Assembly: GCF_900110605.1 (NCBI RefSeq)
Contig: NZ_FOFI01000006.1
Span: 124,001-188,000 of the forward strand
Length of the DNA stretch: 64,000 bases
Direction of reading: 5' to 3'
From: Epilithonimonas lactis
Lineage (GTDB): Bacteria > Bacteroidota > Bacteroidia > Flavobacteriales > Weeksellaceae
Positions 1-9,486 of this stretch are shown here, one piece after another. A program made the translations under genes and the position numbers. The notes under the pieces are model-generated. The model was not told where the DNA came from, did not search any database, and saw only the letters and a program-made list of their open reading frames with translations. Position 1 is the stretch's first letter. Each line of letters starts with the position of its first letter.

Positions 1-2278
1 CTTTGTAAAGATAGAAGGAATTGAGTTCTTCTCCTACCTGGATAATATTCGTCGTATTGCTGAAACCTGTGTAAATCGGTGCATTGTCACTGCCTAACTG
101 CAATACTTTGTTGTTGTTGAAAGCAATGTTGGCGGAAGTGTTCCATCTGAATTCTCCCACAAAATTCTTTGTGCTAAGTTCCAACTCCACACCTTTGTTC
201 TCTACAGAGCCCACATTCTTCCACATGGTGTTGTAACCAGTGACAGATGGAATCGGCTGTTGCAAAAGTAGGTCGTTCGTTTTCTTGATGTAATAATCTG
301 CTGTAAAATCTATCCTGTTGAACAATCCCAGTTCAAAACCGAAATCTGAAGACCTTGTCTTTTCCCATGTCAGATCAGGATTTGGGATTGTGTTCGGGAT
401 CAGACCATTTGTCAAGCCACCACCAAATGAATAGTTTCCACCTGCCAATGTTCCAAATGCTCTGTACTCTCCAATGGAGTTGTTTCCATTTTCACCCCAG
501 CTGTATCGGAATTTCATATTCGTCAACCAGCTGGAATCTTTTAGGAAATTTTCCTGAGCGACGTTCCATGCTCCTCCAAATGCCGCGAAAGTTCCCCAAA
601 GGTTGTTCCATCCGAATCTGGACGATCCATCTCTACGGATACTTGCAGACAACATATATCTTTTCTTGTAATCATAATTCACACGGCCGAACATAGAGAC
701 CAACATCCATTCTGATGCTGTAGATTCTGAGTTAAGTACAGATGCAGACTGTGTAAAATTGAAAGTCTTTAGATCATCATTAGCAAAACCTTTGTTCCTG
801 TTGTACTGCGTGGTCACTCTGTAGTTCTCTGCACTGTAACCTGCGATGGCAGCAACGCTGTGGTCTCCGAATGTTTTTTTGTAATTAAGCAAAGCCTCTC
901 CCAGATATCGGTTGTAGTTTACCGTTCTGCGGCTTGCAATACTTACCTGTCCCGGGATATTTGTAATCAGGTCAAAGGTCGGCGTGTAGCCACTATTGAT
1001 ATTGAAGTTGTTGGTCGCCCCTCCTGAAATTTTGAAATTAAGGCCTGGCATAATGTCGTATGACATGTATAAACTGGACAATAATCTAAATTCATTGGTA
1101 TCGTTGGTCGTGTTTTCCATCAATCCGATCGGACTTTGTGTGGATCCGGCCCATCTGTATCTTGTATTTTTCCAGAAGTTGGTGTAGACACCTGCAGAGT
1201 TCTCCGCTATTGGAACCATAGAAAGCATTTTGTGGGCAAGATTATCTTTACCATCTACCGTCTCACCATAACTTTCGGAGAAACTAGGACGTAATGAAAC
1301 CCCAACTTTCCATTTGTCTGTAATATTAATGTCAACTACCGCACTTAGATTATATCTTCTAAATCCTGTGTTGATCGCCAAACCTTCTTGATCAAAGTAA
1401 CCTGCAGAGATGGCATACTTGGCATTTTTGCTGCCGCCTTGTACACCTAACTGATAACTTTGGATGGATGCAGGACGGTAAAACTCATCTTGCCAATCGA
1501 TATTAGCCACCTGATTTGTTCCCCATCTTGGATCCAGCATGTAGTTGATGTTAGCAAGATTATAATCATAATTATTAGCAAGATTGAAATACTTTGCTCT
1601 CACCTCATAGCTGTCCGAGGCAGAATTGGTAGCAGGATTCAGAGCGACCCATTTCTTGTTGGTAGCTTCCGTCACGTAATCGATCCATTCGGCACTGGTC
1701 ATGATATCCAGTTTCTTCTCGATGGTCTGAACGCCATAATATTGAGAAAAACTAAATGAAGGTTTGCCAGAAGTTCCTTTTTTCGTGGTCACAATCACCA
1801 CACCGTTTGATCCTCTTGATCCATACATCGCAGTAGAAGCGGCATCTTTCAAGACGTCAATCGATTGCACATCATCTGGTGCAATGTTCGCAATATCATC
1901 TACGACCATTCCGTCCACCACGTACACAGGTGAATTGTTTGCTGAAATAGAAGCCGTTCCACGAACTCGGACCTCCAAAGGCTCGCCCGGTTTTCCGCTA
2001 GTTGCACGGGTCTTCACCCCAGCGATCTGGCCCGTAAGTGCCTGATCTACTCTGGCAATCGGACGGTCTTTAAAACTTTTGGTATCAACTTTGCCTACAG
2101 CACCTGTAACTTCTCCTTTTTTCTGAGAACCGTAAGCAATAATAACGACCTCCTCAATATCTTTGGTCTTATTTGTTTTCGTACTGTCATTGGCCTTGCC
2201 ATTTGTCTGTGTTTCCTGAGCGAAGACCAAACCAGACGTACTGATTAGAATACTTAGGGTTATTATAGATTTCTTCAT
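1..2278 (-). CDS. SusC-like TonB-dependent outer-membrane receptor, 3' end outside window
   Basis: Translation from the ATG at 2276-2278 stays open for 759 codons to the window edge. A signal peptide ending near FAQE is followed by a short linker with the TonB-box-like stretch IEEVVIIAYG, then a plug domain with LKDAASTAMYGSRGSNGVV and VIVTTKKG, the SusC signature, and then long beta-barrel sequence. Such receptors import oligosaccharides through the outer membrane together with a surface SusD lipoprotein, which would be expected next, left of the window. The N-terminal carboxypeptidase-like domain of many Bacteroides SusC proteins is absent. It is the last gene seen of a minus-strand pectin locus, so its cargo is probably rhamnogalacturonan oligosaccharide; this is inference. 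The family call is firm. Confidence 0.95.
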   Translation of the reverse strand, partial: MKKSIITLSILISTSGLVFAQETQTNGKANDSTKTNKTKDIEEVVIIAYGSQKKGEVTGAVGKVDTKSFKDRPIARVDQALTGQIAGVKTRATSGKPGEPLEVRVRGTASISANNSPVYVVDGMVVDDIANIAPDDVQSIDVLKDAASTAMYGSRGSNGVVIVTTKKGTSGKPSFSFSQYYGVQTIEKKLDIMTSAEWIDYVTEATNKKWVALNPATNSASDSYEVRAKYFNLANNYDYNLANINYMLDPRWGTNQVANIDWQDEFYRPASIQSYQLGVQGGSKNAKYAISAGYFDQEGLAINTGFRRYNLSAVVDINITDKWKVGVSLRPSFSESYGETVDGKDNLAHKMLSMVPIAENSAGVYTNFWKNTRYRWAGSTQSPIGLMENTTNDTNEFRLLSSLYMSYDIMPGLNFKISGGATNNFNINSGYTPTFDLITNIPGQVSIASRRTVNYNRYLGEALLNYKKTFGDHSVAAIAGYSAENYRVTTQYNRNKGFANDDLKTFNFTQSASVLNSESTASEWMLVSMFGRVNYDYKKRYMLSASIRRDGSSRFGWNNLWGTFAAFGGAWNVAQENFLKDSSWLTNMKFRYSWGENGNNSIGEYRAFGTLAGGNYSFGGGLTNGLIPNTIPNPDLTWEKTRSSDFGFELGLFNRIDFTADYYIKKTNDLLLQQPIPSVTGYNTMWKNVGSVENKGVELELSTKNFVGEFRWNTSANIAFNNNKVLQLGSDNAPIYTGFSNTTNIIQVGEELNSFYLYK

Positions 2279-2766
2279 GGGTTAATAATTATTTTGTTAG
2301 AAAAAAGTACCATAACATTTCAGGTGATCAATCTTGATGAAAAGTACTGGATAACCAATTATTACATTTAACATATATTAATTTTTATTAATGTTAAATT
2401 ATTATCACAATACTACATCCTTACAAAAAGTTGAGCATCCTGCAATATCCTGTATCGCTAAATATTTAATTTATATTAATTTTAAACTAAAAAAAATATT
2501 ATTAATTTAAATAATTAAATATAAAATACACAATAAAAGAATTATTTTTAAGGAGGTAAAATTCTCTTACATTCAAAAAGCTGATTAATATCACAAATTT
2601 TATTTCCGACTTCTTTCAATTTTAATTTCATAAAAAAGGCACTGAAATAATCAGCGCCATATAGAAAAGCATCGTTTGCGAATTTACAAAAACAAAGTTT
2701 TAAAAACTGACATTCCAAGGAAACACTAAAGATGAATCAATTTTTTAAATCTATTGCAGATAATTT
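2279..2766. other. Intergenic gap upstream of susC
   Basis: This 488-base gap between the GH2 gene and susC is very AT-rich and has no credible reading frame. It should hold the susC promoter and leader on the minus strand, since susC genes usually start their own transcript. I could not find an exact TAnnTTTG box; a TACTTTTC on the minus strand near 2340 is the nearest. No clear terminator hairpin was found. Confidence 0.5.
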
Positions 2767-5700
2767 CTACTGTTGATTCGGTTTTTCGTAGAACTCAATT
2801 TCTACAATGCCGAGAGAGCGATTCTCTTTTTTGTTTTCCTGCAATTCCTTTTTTCCAGTAATCTCTACAACACCACCAAACGCATCTTTTTCCGTCACAT
2901 CGCCCATCAATTCTATTTTTACAGTTTTGCCTTTTTCAGGCGCTGAAATTGGAATTGAAAAATATCCTAAAGTCTTTGGCGTCATCCCCTGATAAACAGG
3001 TTTACCGTCTACAGAAATTTTAACCGGATAGCTTTTGTTTCGCCAGGAAACGAGTTTCATTTCGACTTCACTGATCAAGGATTCTTTCTTCAAAGTGTAA
3101 GTTAGAAAAGCTCTGGAAATATCGCCTTCACTTTCCCATTCGCTCAATTCATTATCATCAAAACTGAATTTGGCTTTCTCAGGATTGCTTCCAGCTTCCG
3201 CTTTTTGGATTTCGACAGATCGTCTTGAAATTTTATACGAAGCTGTTGAAGGCGTTTTGCCTCTCGAAAGATTGACTGGCTGGAAATCGCCACTCTTATA
3301 AGCTGACAAACCATCTTTTTCACTGACTTGAATTGAACTAAATTTAATTTCATCCGAGATCAGACCTTCAGCTTTTGCTTTGAGATAAATTTCACCTTTC
3401 ACAAGCGTTGACCGCACCAAAACTCGGTTGATCCCATTTTCTACAGGAAGGTTTTTTGAAAGAATGTAGTTGTCCTTTCCCTGGGCAATTCCACCACGCC
3501 ATTCTGCAGGACCATTCAATTCAAATGAAATTAAATTATTCGCCAATGGACAGCGATTGCCTTGCTCATCCAGAACTTCCACTTCTACCAGAACAAGATC
3601 TGCAGCATCGGCTTTGAAACCATCTGCAGCATTCCATTTTTTTAATTTGATGGAATGTGGTTTGCCCGCGGTTTGAAGTTTGTCACGACTTAATTCCTTA
3701 TTTTTATTGTCATAGCTAACAGCTTCAATCTTTCCGGGTTGGAATTTAATATTCTTAAAAGTAAACCAAAATCCATCTGATTTTTCGCCAAAGCCATAAG
3801 ATTTTCCATTAATGAAAAGCTCAACTTTTTCCCCACTTGAAACCACGACAATATCTTTCTGGGTATTCTCAGGATAATTCCAATGTCCGACGATGTGCGT
3901 GCGGTACTTTTCTACATCAACCCAGCCGTCCCACATCACCTGATGGGCAAAAAAACCATCTTTCGGAATTCGCATCGCATCTACTTCGCCACTTCTTCTA
4001 TAATTTTCAACCCCACGGTAATGCGTATTGGTATCAGAAAAAATAATATTAACACCACCCGAACTGACTCTGTCTCCAGTTCCCGGACGAACTCGATAGT
4101 AGTCATACCATCTGGTTACGGTCTCTTTGGTAAAAGTATCCTGGTTGCGGTTGTAGTTCTGTGCATCCTGTCTTTTTTCTACTTTGTTGGTTACTGTCGA
4201 TCTGTAGTAGGAAGTTCCTTCGCCATCTTTGTGGTAAGGATAAGAATAGTCGTCCCAATATTTCCTGAGTGCTTCGTCCCTGCAATATTCTGTGGCCCAC
4301 ATAGGAATATCAGCCGATTTGTTGATGTAAAGCATTTCGCCGCCATATTCTGCAGTTTCGCTGTCCAGCATTTCACGCGAACCGATGGCTCGTCCACCAA
4401 AAGGATCGTATTGATTTCGGATGGCTTTCATCTCTGCCATATGTTCTTCTGAAATCGATTCGTTTCCGGATTCATAGAAAACAATACTCGGATTGTTTCT
4501 GTTGTAAATGATCGCATCACGCATCAGCAAAGTTCTCTGTTGCCAGCGTCTATCGGAGACATCTTTTTCAGCATCACCAGCAGGCATTGCTTGCATCAAT
4601 CCTACTCTGTCGCAACTTTCTACATCCTGTTTCCAAGGCGTCACGTGCATCCAGCGAACGAGATTGGCGTTGCTTTCCACCATTAGTTTATTGGAGAAGT
4701 CACTCAGCCAAGCTGGAACAGACATCCCAACTGCTGGCCACTCGTTGCTGGTTCGTTGCGCATAACCTTTCAATTGGATGACGCGGTCATTGAGGTAAAC
4801 CATTCCTTTCTCAAATTTCGTTTTTCGAAATCCTGTTTTGGTCTGTACTCTGTCAATCAATTTATTATTGACGTATAAATCTGTGTAGACCGTGTACAAA
4901 TAACCGTAACCCCAACTCCAAAATTCCAGGTCATTTACCAAAGCTTCTGCTTTTAAAATTGTTTTTTGTCCGGGTAAAATTTTGGTTTCAGTGCCTTTTA
5001 TGGTCTTAATGACTTTACCTTTTTGATCTTTGATGACGGTTTCGAATCTGACATTTTTAAGTTCTGAAAATTCATTAAAAACTTCAGATTCTGCATGAAT
5101 AACAGCAGATTTATTTTTAATATCAAAATCTTTGGCGTAAATATAAGTTCCAGTCGTTCCAAGATTCGAATAAAGCGGAAGCGTCTGATAGATTTTTTCT
5201 TTGATATATAAATTGACGTTTTTGGGAATTCCACCGTAATTGGCGTTGAAATTTTTATCATTCCACTGGTAGCCTTGGCCGGTTGCCTTTTCTTTGTACT
5301 TCCAGGAATTATCTATTCGGGCAGCAAAAACATTGTCTTCGTTTCCAAATTTTACAAAGTCAGAAATATCCAGACCGAAAGCCATCACACCATTTTCGTG
5401 GATCCCAACAGATTGTCCATTGATGAAAAATTCGCCACCGAAACGAATCCCTTCAAACTCCAAGAAAATCTTTTTCCCTTTGGCCTGTTTCGGAAGTTTA
5501 AAGTGTTTTCTGTACCAGACAATCGACGTTGAAAGGCTGTCAATCGCCACTTTAAAAGCTTCATCTTCATTGAATGCGCGTGGAACGGTGACCTTTTTCA
5601 AGTTTTGATCTTGGAATGAAATTGCTTTTCCATCATTCACATCGCCGACATTCAGCAACCATTGACTGTTGAAATTATATTTTTGAATTTCGGGGTCAAA

Positions 5701-5781
5701 TTTTATCTGTGCAGAAATGCGCGACGATAAACTCAAAATCATTAAAAATAAAATTGAGGATTTGATTGAAAAATATTTCAT
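2767..5781 (-). CDS. Secreted glycoside hydrolase family 2 enzyme (beta-galactosidase/beta-glucuronidase type)
   Basis: The 1004-residue protein has a signal peptide (residues 1-24, ending ISAQ), an N-terminal sugar-binding jelly-roll domain (about 60-200), an immunoglobulin-like domain, and a TIM barrel. The GH2 acid/base motif is SGNES (Glu441) and the likely nucleophile is Glu498 in WATEYC. The C-terminal 350 residues form further beta domains of the DUF4982 kind. Family members remove beta-linked galactose or glucuronate from side chains. Its place beside uxuA and rhamnogalacturonan genes fits trimming of rhamnogalacturonan fragments in the periplasm. The exact sugar cannot be read from sequence. 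It starts 18 bases after the uxuA stop, so it is probably co-transcribed. Confidence 0.87.
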   Translation of the reverse strand: MKYFSIKSSILFLMILSLSSRISAQIKFDPEIQKYNFNSQWLLNVGDVNDGKAISFQDQNLKKVTVPRAFNEDEAFKVAIDSLSTSIVWYRKHFKLPKQAKGKKIFLEFEGIRFGGEFFINGQSVGIHENGVMAFGLDISDFVKFGNEDNVFAARIDNSWKYKEKATGQGYQWNDKNFNANYGGIPKNVNLYIKEKIYQTLPLYSNLGTTGTYIYAKDFDIKNKSAVIHAESEVFNEFSELKNVRFETVIKDQKGKVIKTIKGTETKILPGQKTILKAEALVNDLEFWSWGYGYLYTVYTDLYVNNKLIDRVQTKTGFRKTKFEKGMVYLNDRVIQLKGYAQRTSNEWPAVGMSVPAWLSDFSNKLMVESNANLVRWMHVTPWKQDVESCDRVGLMQAMPAGDAEKDVSDRRWQQRTLLMRDAIIYNRNNPSIVFYESGNESISEEHMAEMKAIRNQYDPFGGRAIGSREMLDSETAEYGGEMLYINKSADIPMWATEYCRDEALRKYWDDYSYPYHKDGEGTSYYRSTVTNKVEKRQDAQNYNRNQDTFTKETVTRWYDYYRVRPGTGDRVSSGGVNIIFSDTNTHYRGVENYRRSGEVDAMRIPKDGFFAHQVMWDGWVDVEKYRTHIVGHWNYPENTQKDIVVVSSGEKVELFINGKSYGFGEKSDGFWFTFKNIKFQPGKIEAVSYDNKNKELSRDKLQTAGKPHSIKLKKWNAADGFKADAADLVLVEVEVLDEQGNRCPLANNLISFELNGPAEWRGGIAQGKDNYILSKNLPVENGINRVLVRSTLVKGEIYLKAKAEGLISDEIKFSSIQVSEKDGLSAYKSGDFQPVNLSRGKTPSTASYKISRRSVEIQKAEAGSNPEKAKFSFDDNELSEWESEGDISRAFLTYTLKKESLISEVEMKLVSWRNKSYPVKISVDGKPVYQGMTPKTLGYFSIPISAPEKGKTVKIELMGDVTEKDAFGGVVEITGKKELQENKKENRSLGIVEIEFYEKPNQQ

Positions 5782-5799
5782 GTCGAAGAATTTATTTAA

Positions 5800-7005
5800 T
5801 TAAAAACTATTTCGAATTCCCAGCTCCAAACCGCGGAGTTCTGCCAAACCGCGAAGTCTGCCGATGGCACTGTAACCAGGATTGGATCTTTTCGACAGAT
5901 CATCCAGCATTTGATGGCCGTGGTCTGGTCGCATGGGCAATTTATAATCGGTTCGTCCTGAGATCATTCTATTTTTCTGCTCGATCAGCAAGGCTTTGAC
6001 CACGCCGTACATATCGACATCACCAGCAAGATGGTCGGCTTCGAAGAAATTTCCTTCTTCGTCCCTTTTTGTAGATCTTAGATGGACGAAATTGATTTTA
6101 TCACCTAATCTTTCGATCATTCCCACGAGATCATTATCTGGCCGAACGCCGAATGAACCTGTGCAAAAACAGAGTCCATTAAAAATAGAATCGACCGTCT
6201 GAAGGATTTCCATAGCATCTGCTTCTGTGCTGACAATCCTTGGTAAACCTAAAATCGGGAAAGGTGGATCATCGGGATGTATGGCCATCAACACTTGATT
6301 TTCCGCTGCTATTGGAATGATCTCCTTTAAAAATGATCTCAAATTTTCCCGCAATCCCTGTTCTCCAATTTCCGAATATTCATCAATGAGATCATTGAAT
6401 TTGTCCAATTGATAACCTTCTTCGGCACCGGGAAGTCCGGCAATGATGTTGTTGGAAAGTTGGGTCTTGTAAGTTTCAGACATCTGCCCGAACAATGCTT
6501 CAGCTTTCTCTATCTGCTCTGAACTGTAATCATTTTCTACGTTTTTCCTTTTTAAAATGAACAATTCAAAAACTGCAAATTCCAATTGGTCAAAACGAAG
6601 CGCTTTGCTGCCGTCGGGAAGTTCAAATTCCAGGTCGGTGCGCGTCCAGTCCAAAATCGGCATAAAATTATAGCAAATCGTTTTGATGCCACATTGTGCT
6701 AAATTCCGAATTGACTGCTGATAATTTTCTATATAAAGCTGATAATCGTCTTTCCTTTTTTTGATATCTTCATGAACGGGAACGCTTTCTACGACTTCCC
6801 AAATCAATCCGCTTTCCTCAATCATCTTTTTTCTTTTCAAGATCTCATCTACACTCCAAATTTCGCCATTTGGAATGTGATGTAATGCTGTCACGATGCC
6901 TGTTGCTCCCGCCATTTTGATGAACGAAAGTGAAACCGGATCTTGTGGACCAAACCATCTCCAGGTTTGCGTCATGCCCAAATTTTTATGATCAAACAAC
7001 TCCAT
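5800..7005 (-). CDS. uxuA: Mannonate dehydratase
   Basis: The 401-residue protein begins with the UxuA pattern [16 protein letters not shown] and continues with HHIPNGEIW and, later, [14 protein letters not shown] and FCTGSFG, all typical of the family, at normal length. It dehydrates D-mannonate to 2-keto-3-deoxygluconate in the cytoplasm, with a divalent metal ion (EC 4.2.1.8). Its 5' end overlaps the preceding reductase gene by 14 bases, and the two enzymes catalyse successive steps from fructuronate. This implies that a glucuronate/fructuronate branch is fed by the locus, rather than only galacturonate. Confidence 0.95.
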   Translation of the reverse strand: MELFDHKNLGMTQTWRWFGPQDPVSLSFIKMAGATGIVTALHHIPNGEIWSVDEILKRKKMIEESGLIWEVVESVPVHEDIKKRKDDYQLYIENYQQSIRNLAQCGIKTICYNFMPILDWTRTDLEFELPDGSKALRFDQLEFAVFELFILKRKNVENDYSSEQIEKAEALFGQMSETYKTQLSNNIIAGLPGAEEGYQLDKFNDLIDEYSEIGEQGLRENLRSFLKEIIPIAAENQVLMAIHPDDPPFPILGLPRIVSTEADAMEILQTVDSIFNGLCFCTGSFGVRPDNDLVGMIERLGDKINFVHLRSTKRDEEGNFFEADHLAGDVDMYGVVKALLIEQKNRMISGRTDYKLPMRPDHGHQMLDDLSKRSNPGYSAIGRLRGLAELRGLELGIRNSF

Positions 7006-7819
7006 AAGCAGTAAATCCTCCGTCTACGGGAACCGTTATACCTGTCACAAATGCCGCATCCGAGTGGCATAACCAAAGCAGAGTGCTTTGCAGATCCTCG
7101 GGTTTTCCGAATCTTCCCATTGGTGTATTTCGCATCACTTTCTCGCCTCGTTCGGTAAGACTTCCATCTTCTTTCGTCAGTAGAAAACGGTTTTGTTCTG
7201 TCAAGAAAAATCCAGGTGCAATGGCATTGACACGAATCTGTTCCTTAGCAAAATAAACAGCCAACCACTGTGTAAAACTCGCAATCGCTGCTTTTGCTGC
7301 GCTGTATGCAGGAATTTTCGTTAACGGATGAAAAGCTGCGACCGAAGAAATATTGACAATCGAACAATCTTTTCTCCCGATCATATCTTTTGCAAAAACC
7401 TGGATTGGCAAAAGCGTTCCCATAAAATTTAGGTCCATTACAAACCGGATGGATTCTCCCGTTAATGAAAAGAAGTCTTTATCCACAGCGTTTTCGATAT
7501 CAAAAACCTCGTGTGAAGTAACGCTGTCGGGATGATTTCCTCCAGCGGCGTTGATCAGAATATCTGTTTTTCCGAATTTTTCATTAATGAAATCTCGCGC
7601 TTCTTTGAGAGAATCCAAATTGGTCACGTCGGCTCTTAAACCTATCGCTGTTCCGCCTTCGGCTATGATCTGAGAAGCTAAGTTTTGAGCTTTGGCCTCA
7701 TCTCTTCCCAAGATCACGACCTTAGCACCTTGCTTTGCAAAGGCCTTACTGAAACCGGCGCCTAAAATTCCGGCACCGCCCGTGATGACTATTACTTTAT
7801 CGTTAAAATTAACATTCAT
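6992..7819 (-). CDS. uxuB: SDR-family fructuronate reductase / mannonate oxidoreductase
   Basis: This 275-residue cytoplasmic short-chain dehydrogenase has the nucleotide-binding motif [11 protein letters not shown] (residues 13-23), the NAAG motif, and the catalytic set Ser, Tyr-x-x-x-Lys seen in NISSVAAF and YSAAKAA. It is like Bacillus subtilis UxuB (YjmF), not the unrelated long-chain E. coli UxuB. It would reduce D-fructuronate to D-mannonate with NAD(P)H, giving the substrate for the overlapping uxuA gene. The substrate call rests mainly on that overlap and on family resemblance; another hexuronate is possible. Confidence 0.85.
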   Translation of the reverse strand: MNVNFNDKVIVITGGAGILGAGFSKAFAKQGAKVVILGRDEAKAQNLASQIIAEGGTAIGLRADVTNLDSLKEARDFINEKFGKTDILINAAGGNHPDSVTSHEVFDIENAVDKDFFSLTGESIRFVMDLNFMGTLLPIQVFAKDMIGRKDCSIVNISSVAAFHPLTKIPAYSAAKAAIASFTQWLAVYFAKEQIRVNAIAPGFFLTEQNRFLLTKEDGSLTERGEKVMRNTPMGRFGKPEDLQSTLLWLCHSDAAFVTGITVPVDGGFTAYGVV

Positions 7820-7832
7820 TGCTCTTAAATAT

Positions 7833-8150
7833 TTATTTTAAGTAAAAAACTTCTGTCAAAGAAATGCTTACCGGAGAGTTGTCTTCATTGGTCTGCATCA
7901 GATCTTTCATGTGATTCCACCACTTCTGCATGATCGGTTGAAGTGGAAGATTTTGATATTTGGTCTCATCATGACAGTCTAAAACACCGAATAAAACGCC
8001 TGTTTCGTCATCAAGAAAAATAGAATAATTGGCAACGCCTGCATCTCTCAGCAAGTCTTGAAGTTCTGGCCAGATCTCGGTGTGACGTTTTTGATATTCC
8101 GCTTCTGAACCTTTGTTGAGAAACATTTTGAAGGCCTTCCTTGTCATCAT
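7833..8150 (-). CDS. rhaM: L-rhamnose mutarotase
   Basis: The 105-residue protein has the mutarotase pattern EYQKRHTEIWPEL (catalytic-type His at residue 23), YSIFLDDETGVLFG and QKWWNHM near the C-terminus, and the usual family length. It interconverts alpha and beta anomers of L-rhamnose so that imported sugar can enter catabolism. The start codon shares one base with the stop of rhaT, so the two are translationally linked. No rhamnose isomerase, kinase or aldolase gene is present in the window; they must lie elsewhere. Confidence 0.95.
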   Translation of the reverse strand: MMTRKAFKMFLNKGSEAEYQKRHTEIWPELQDLLRDAGVANYSIFLDDETGVLFGVLDCHDETKYQNLPLQPIMQKWWNHMKDLMQTNEDNSPVSISLTEVFYLK

Positions 8151-9241
8151 TATCTTAATGAATTACCGTATCCAACAATCAAAATTGAGATCAATAAAAC
8201 AAACATACCGACCGAAATGGTCGTGATCGTCTTTTTGGAAACGCCTTTCCACTCTTTGATGATCACGCCCCAAAGGTTGGCAATCAAAATAATAAATGCC
8301 ATGTGTAAGATCCATGAACTTGGGCCGTTCCCCAACTTACTCTCACCCATTCCGTAGAAGAAAAATTGCAAGTACCACATCGTTCCGGCCAATGCACAGA
8401 AAATGATATTTTTTGCTACAGGCACATTTTTCTTGGTGTAATCTGTATAAGATTTATTTTTAAAGGCTAGATAAAGGCAACCAATTAGGTTAGACGCCAT
8501 TCCGCCCCAGAGAACTACGATGTAAGTCACATTATTCTGAAAAAGAAACTCGCCCTGATCCGGATTGGCAACTTTCCAAGCTTCGTTGGCCACCATCGCC
8601 ATTGGCTTTCCTGCTTCCAAACCGAAGTTAAAACAAGCGCTTAAAATCCCTGAAATAATGGCTACCGTCAAACCTAAACCAAATTTGTATTCTGTTTTTA
8701 CGGCTGCGCCGTGTGTGTCTATTGTGGTTTCATTTTGAAGTTCTTTATCCTTCATCACACCAGCTTTTCCACTGATAATAATCCCGATGACACAAACGAA
8801 AAGTCCTAGTAAAACAAATTGCCCCCATGTTTCGGAAAGCATCAAACCGATATTGTCTTTTCCGGCCTGCGGAGAAAATTCATAAAAAATAGATGGAACG
8901 AGTGAGCCAATGACCATTGTAAGACCCAACATGATGCTGCTTCCCAAAGCCACGCCCAGATAACGAACACCTAAACCATACATGAAGCCGCCAATTCCCC
9001 ACAGGGCACCGAACAAAAACGTGAGTCCGATGATGGATGAACTCGCATTCTGAATAATATCCCAAAATCCTGGAATCGTAAGATACGCTGCCAATGGCGG
9101 AACAATGATCCATGAGAAAGTTCCTCCGATCAACCAAAATGTTTCCCACTCCCATCCTTTCACTTTTTTGTAAGGCATATAAAAACTGCCCGAAGCAAAG
9201 CCTCCCAAGAAATGAAATAAAACTCCTAATAATGCATTCAT
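8150..9241 (-). CDS. rhaT: L-rhamnose:proton symporter RhaT
   Basis: The 363-residue polytopic membrane protein has about ten hydrophobic segments and the RhaT landmarks FASGSFYMPYKKVKGWEWE near the N-terminus and LGVALGSSIMLG in the middle. It carries L-rhamnose across the inner membrane with protons. It is the first gene of a tight run rhaT-rhaM-uxuB-uxuA-GH2, which follows a clear promoter at 9322-9353. The product fits rhamnose released outside by GH106 and the lyases of the same locus. Confidence 0.95.
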   Translation of the reverse strand: MNALLGVLFHFLGGFASGSFYMPYKKVKGWEWETFWLIGGTFSWIIVPPLAAYLTIPGFWDIIQNASSSIIGLTFLFGALWGIGGFMYGLGVRYLGVALGSSIMLGLTMVIGSLVPSIFYEFSPQAGKDNIGLMLSETWGQFVLLGLFVCVIGIIISGKAGVMKDKELQNETTIDTHGAAVKTEYKFGLGLTVAIISGILSACFNFGLEAGKPMAMVANEAWKVANPDQGEFLFQNNVTYIVVLWGGMASNLIGCLYLAFKNKSYTDYTKKNVPVAKNIIFCALAGTMWYLQFFFYGMGESKLGNGPSSWILHMAFIILIANLWGVIIKEWKGVSKKTITTISVGMFVLLISILIVGYGNSLR

Positions 9242-9321
9242 AATTATTGTATTGGTTGAAACTGAAAATTAGCAAGATGTAATCGGTTGCGCATCTTGTA
9301 GTGTCATGCACAGCAAAAACT

Positions 9322-9353
9322 CAAAGATATTGGCATTTTCGCAATGTATCAAA
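9322..9353 (-). promoter_or_regulatory. Bacteroidota-type promoter for rhaT operon
   Basis: On the minus strand the sequence reads TTTG, 20 bases, then TATCTTTG, an exact match to the Bacteroidota primary-sigma consensus (TTTG, 19-21 bases, TAnnTTTG). The start of transcription would be near 9315, leaving a leader of about 75 bases before the rhaT ATG. Boxes: 9350-9353 and 9322-9329 on the plus strand as CAAA and CAAAGATA. Confidence 0.7.
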
Positions 9354-9486
9354 TGATTCTTTGATATTGCTTTTTTTGTTTGATGATCAATCTCAAAGAC
9401 CTGGATCACTTATCCTATAAAACAGAAAATCAGAACTATTGCTCTGATCTCTATATTCTTAAGTGTTTTGAAAATTTGGAAAAACT

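Noticed and set aside
355-2045. Plus-strand reading frames of 60-113 residues across the susC gene
   Set aside because: They are antisense shadows; the minus strand has one continuous SusC frame with all family motifs.
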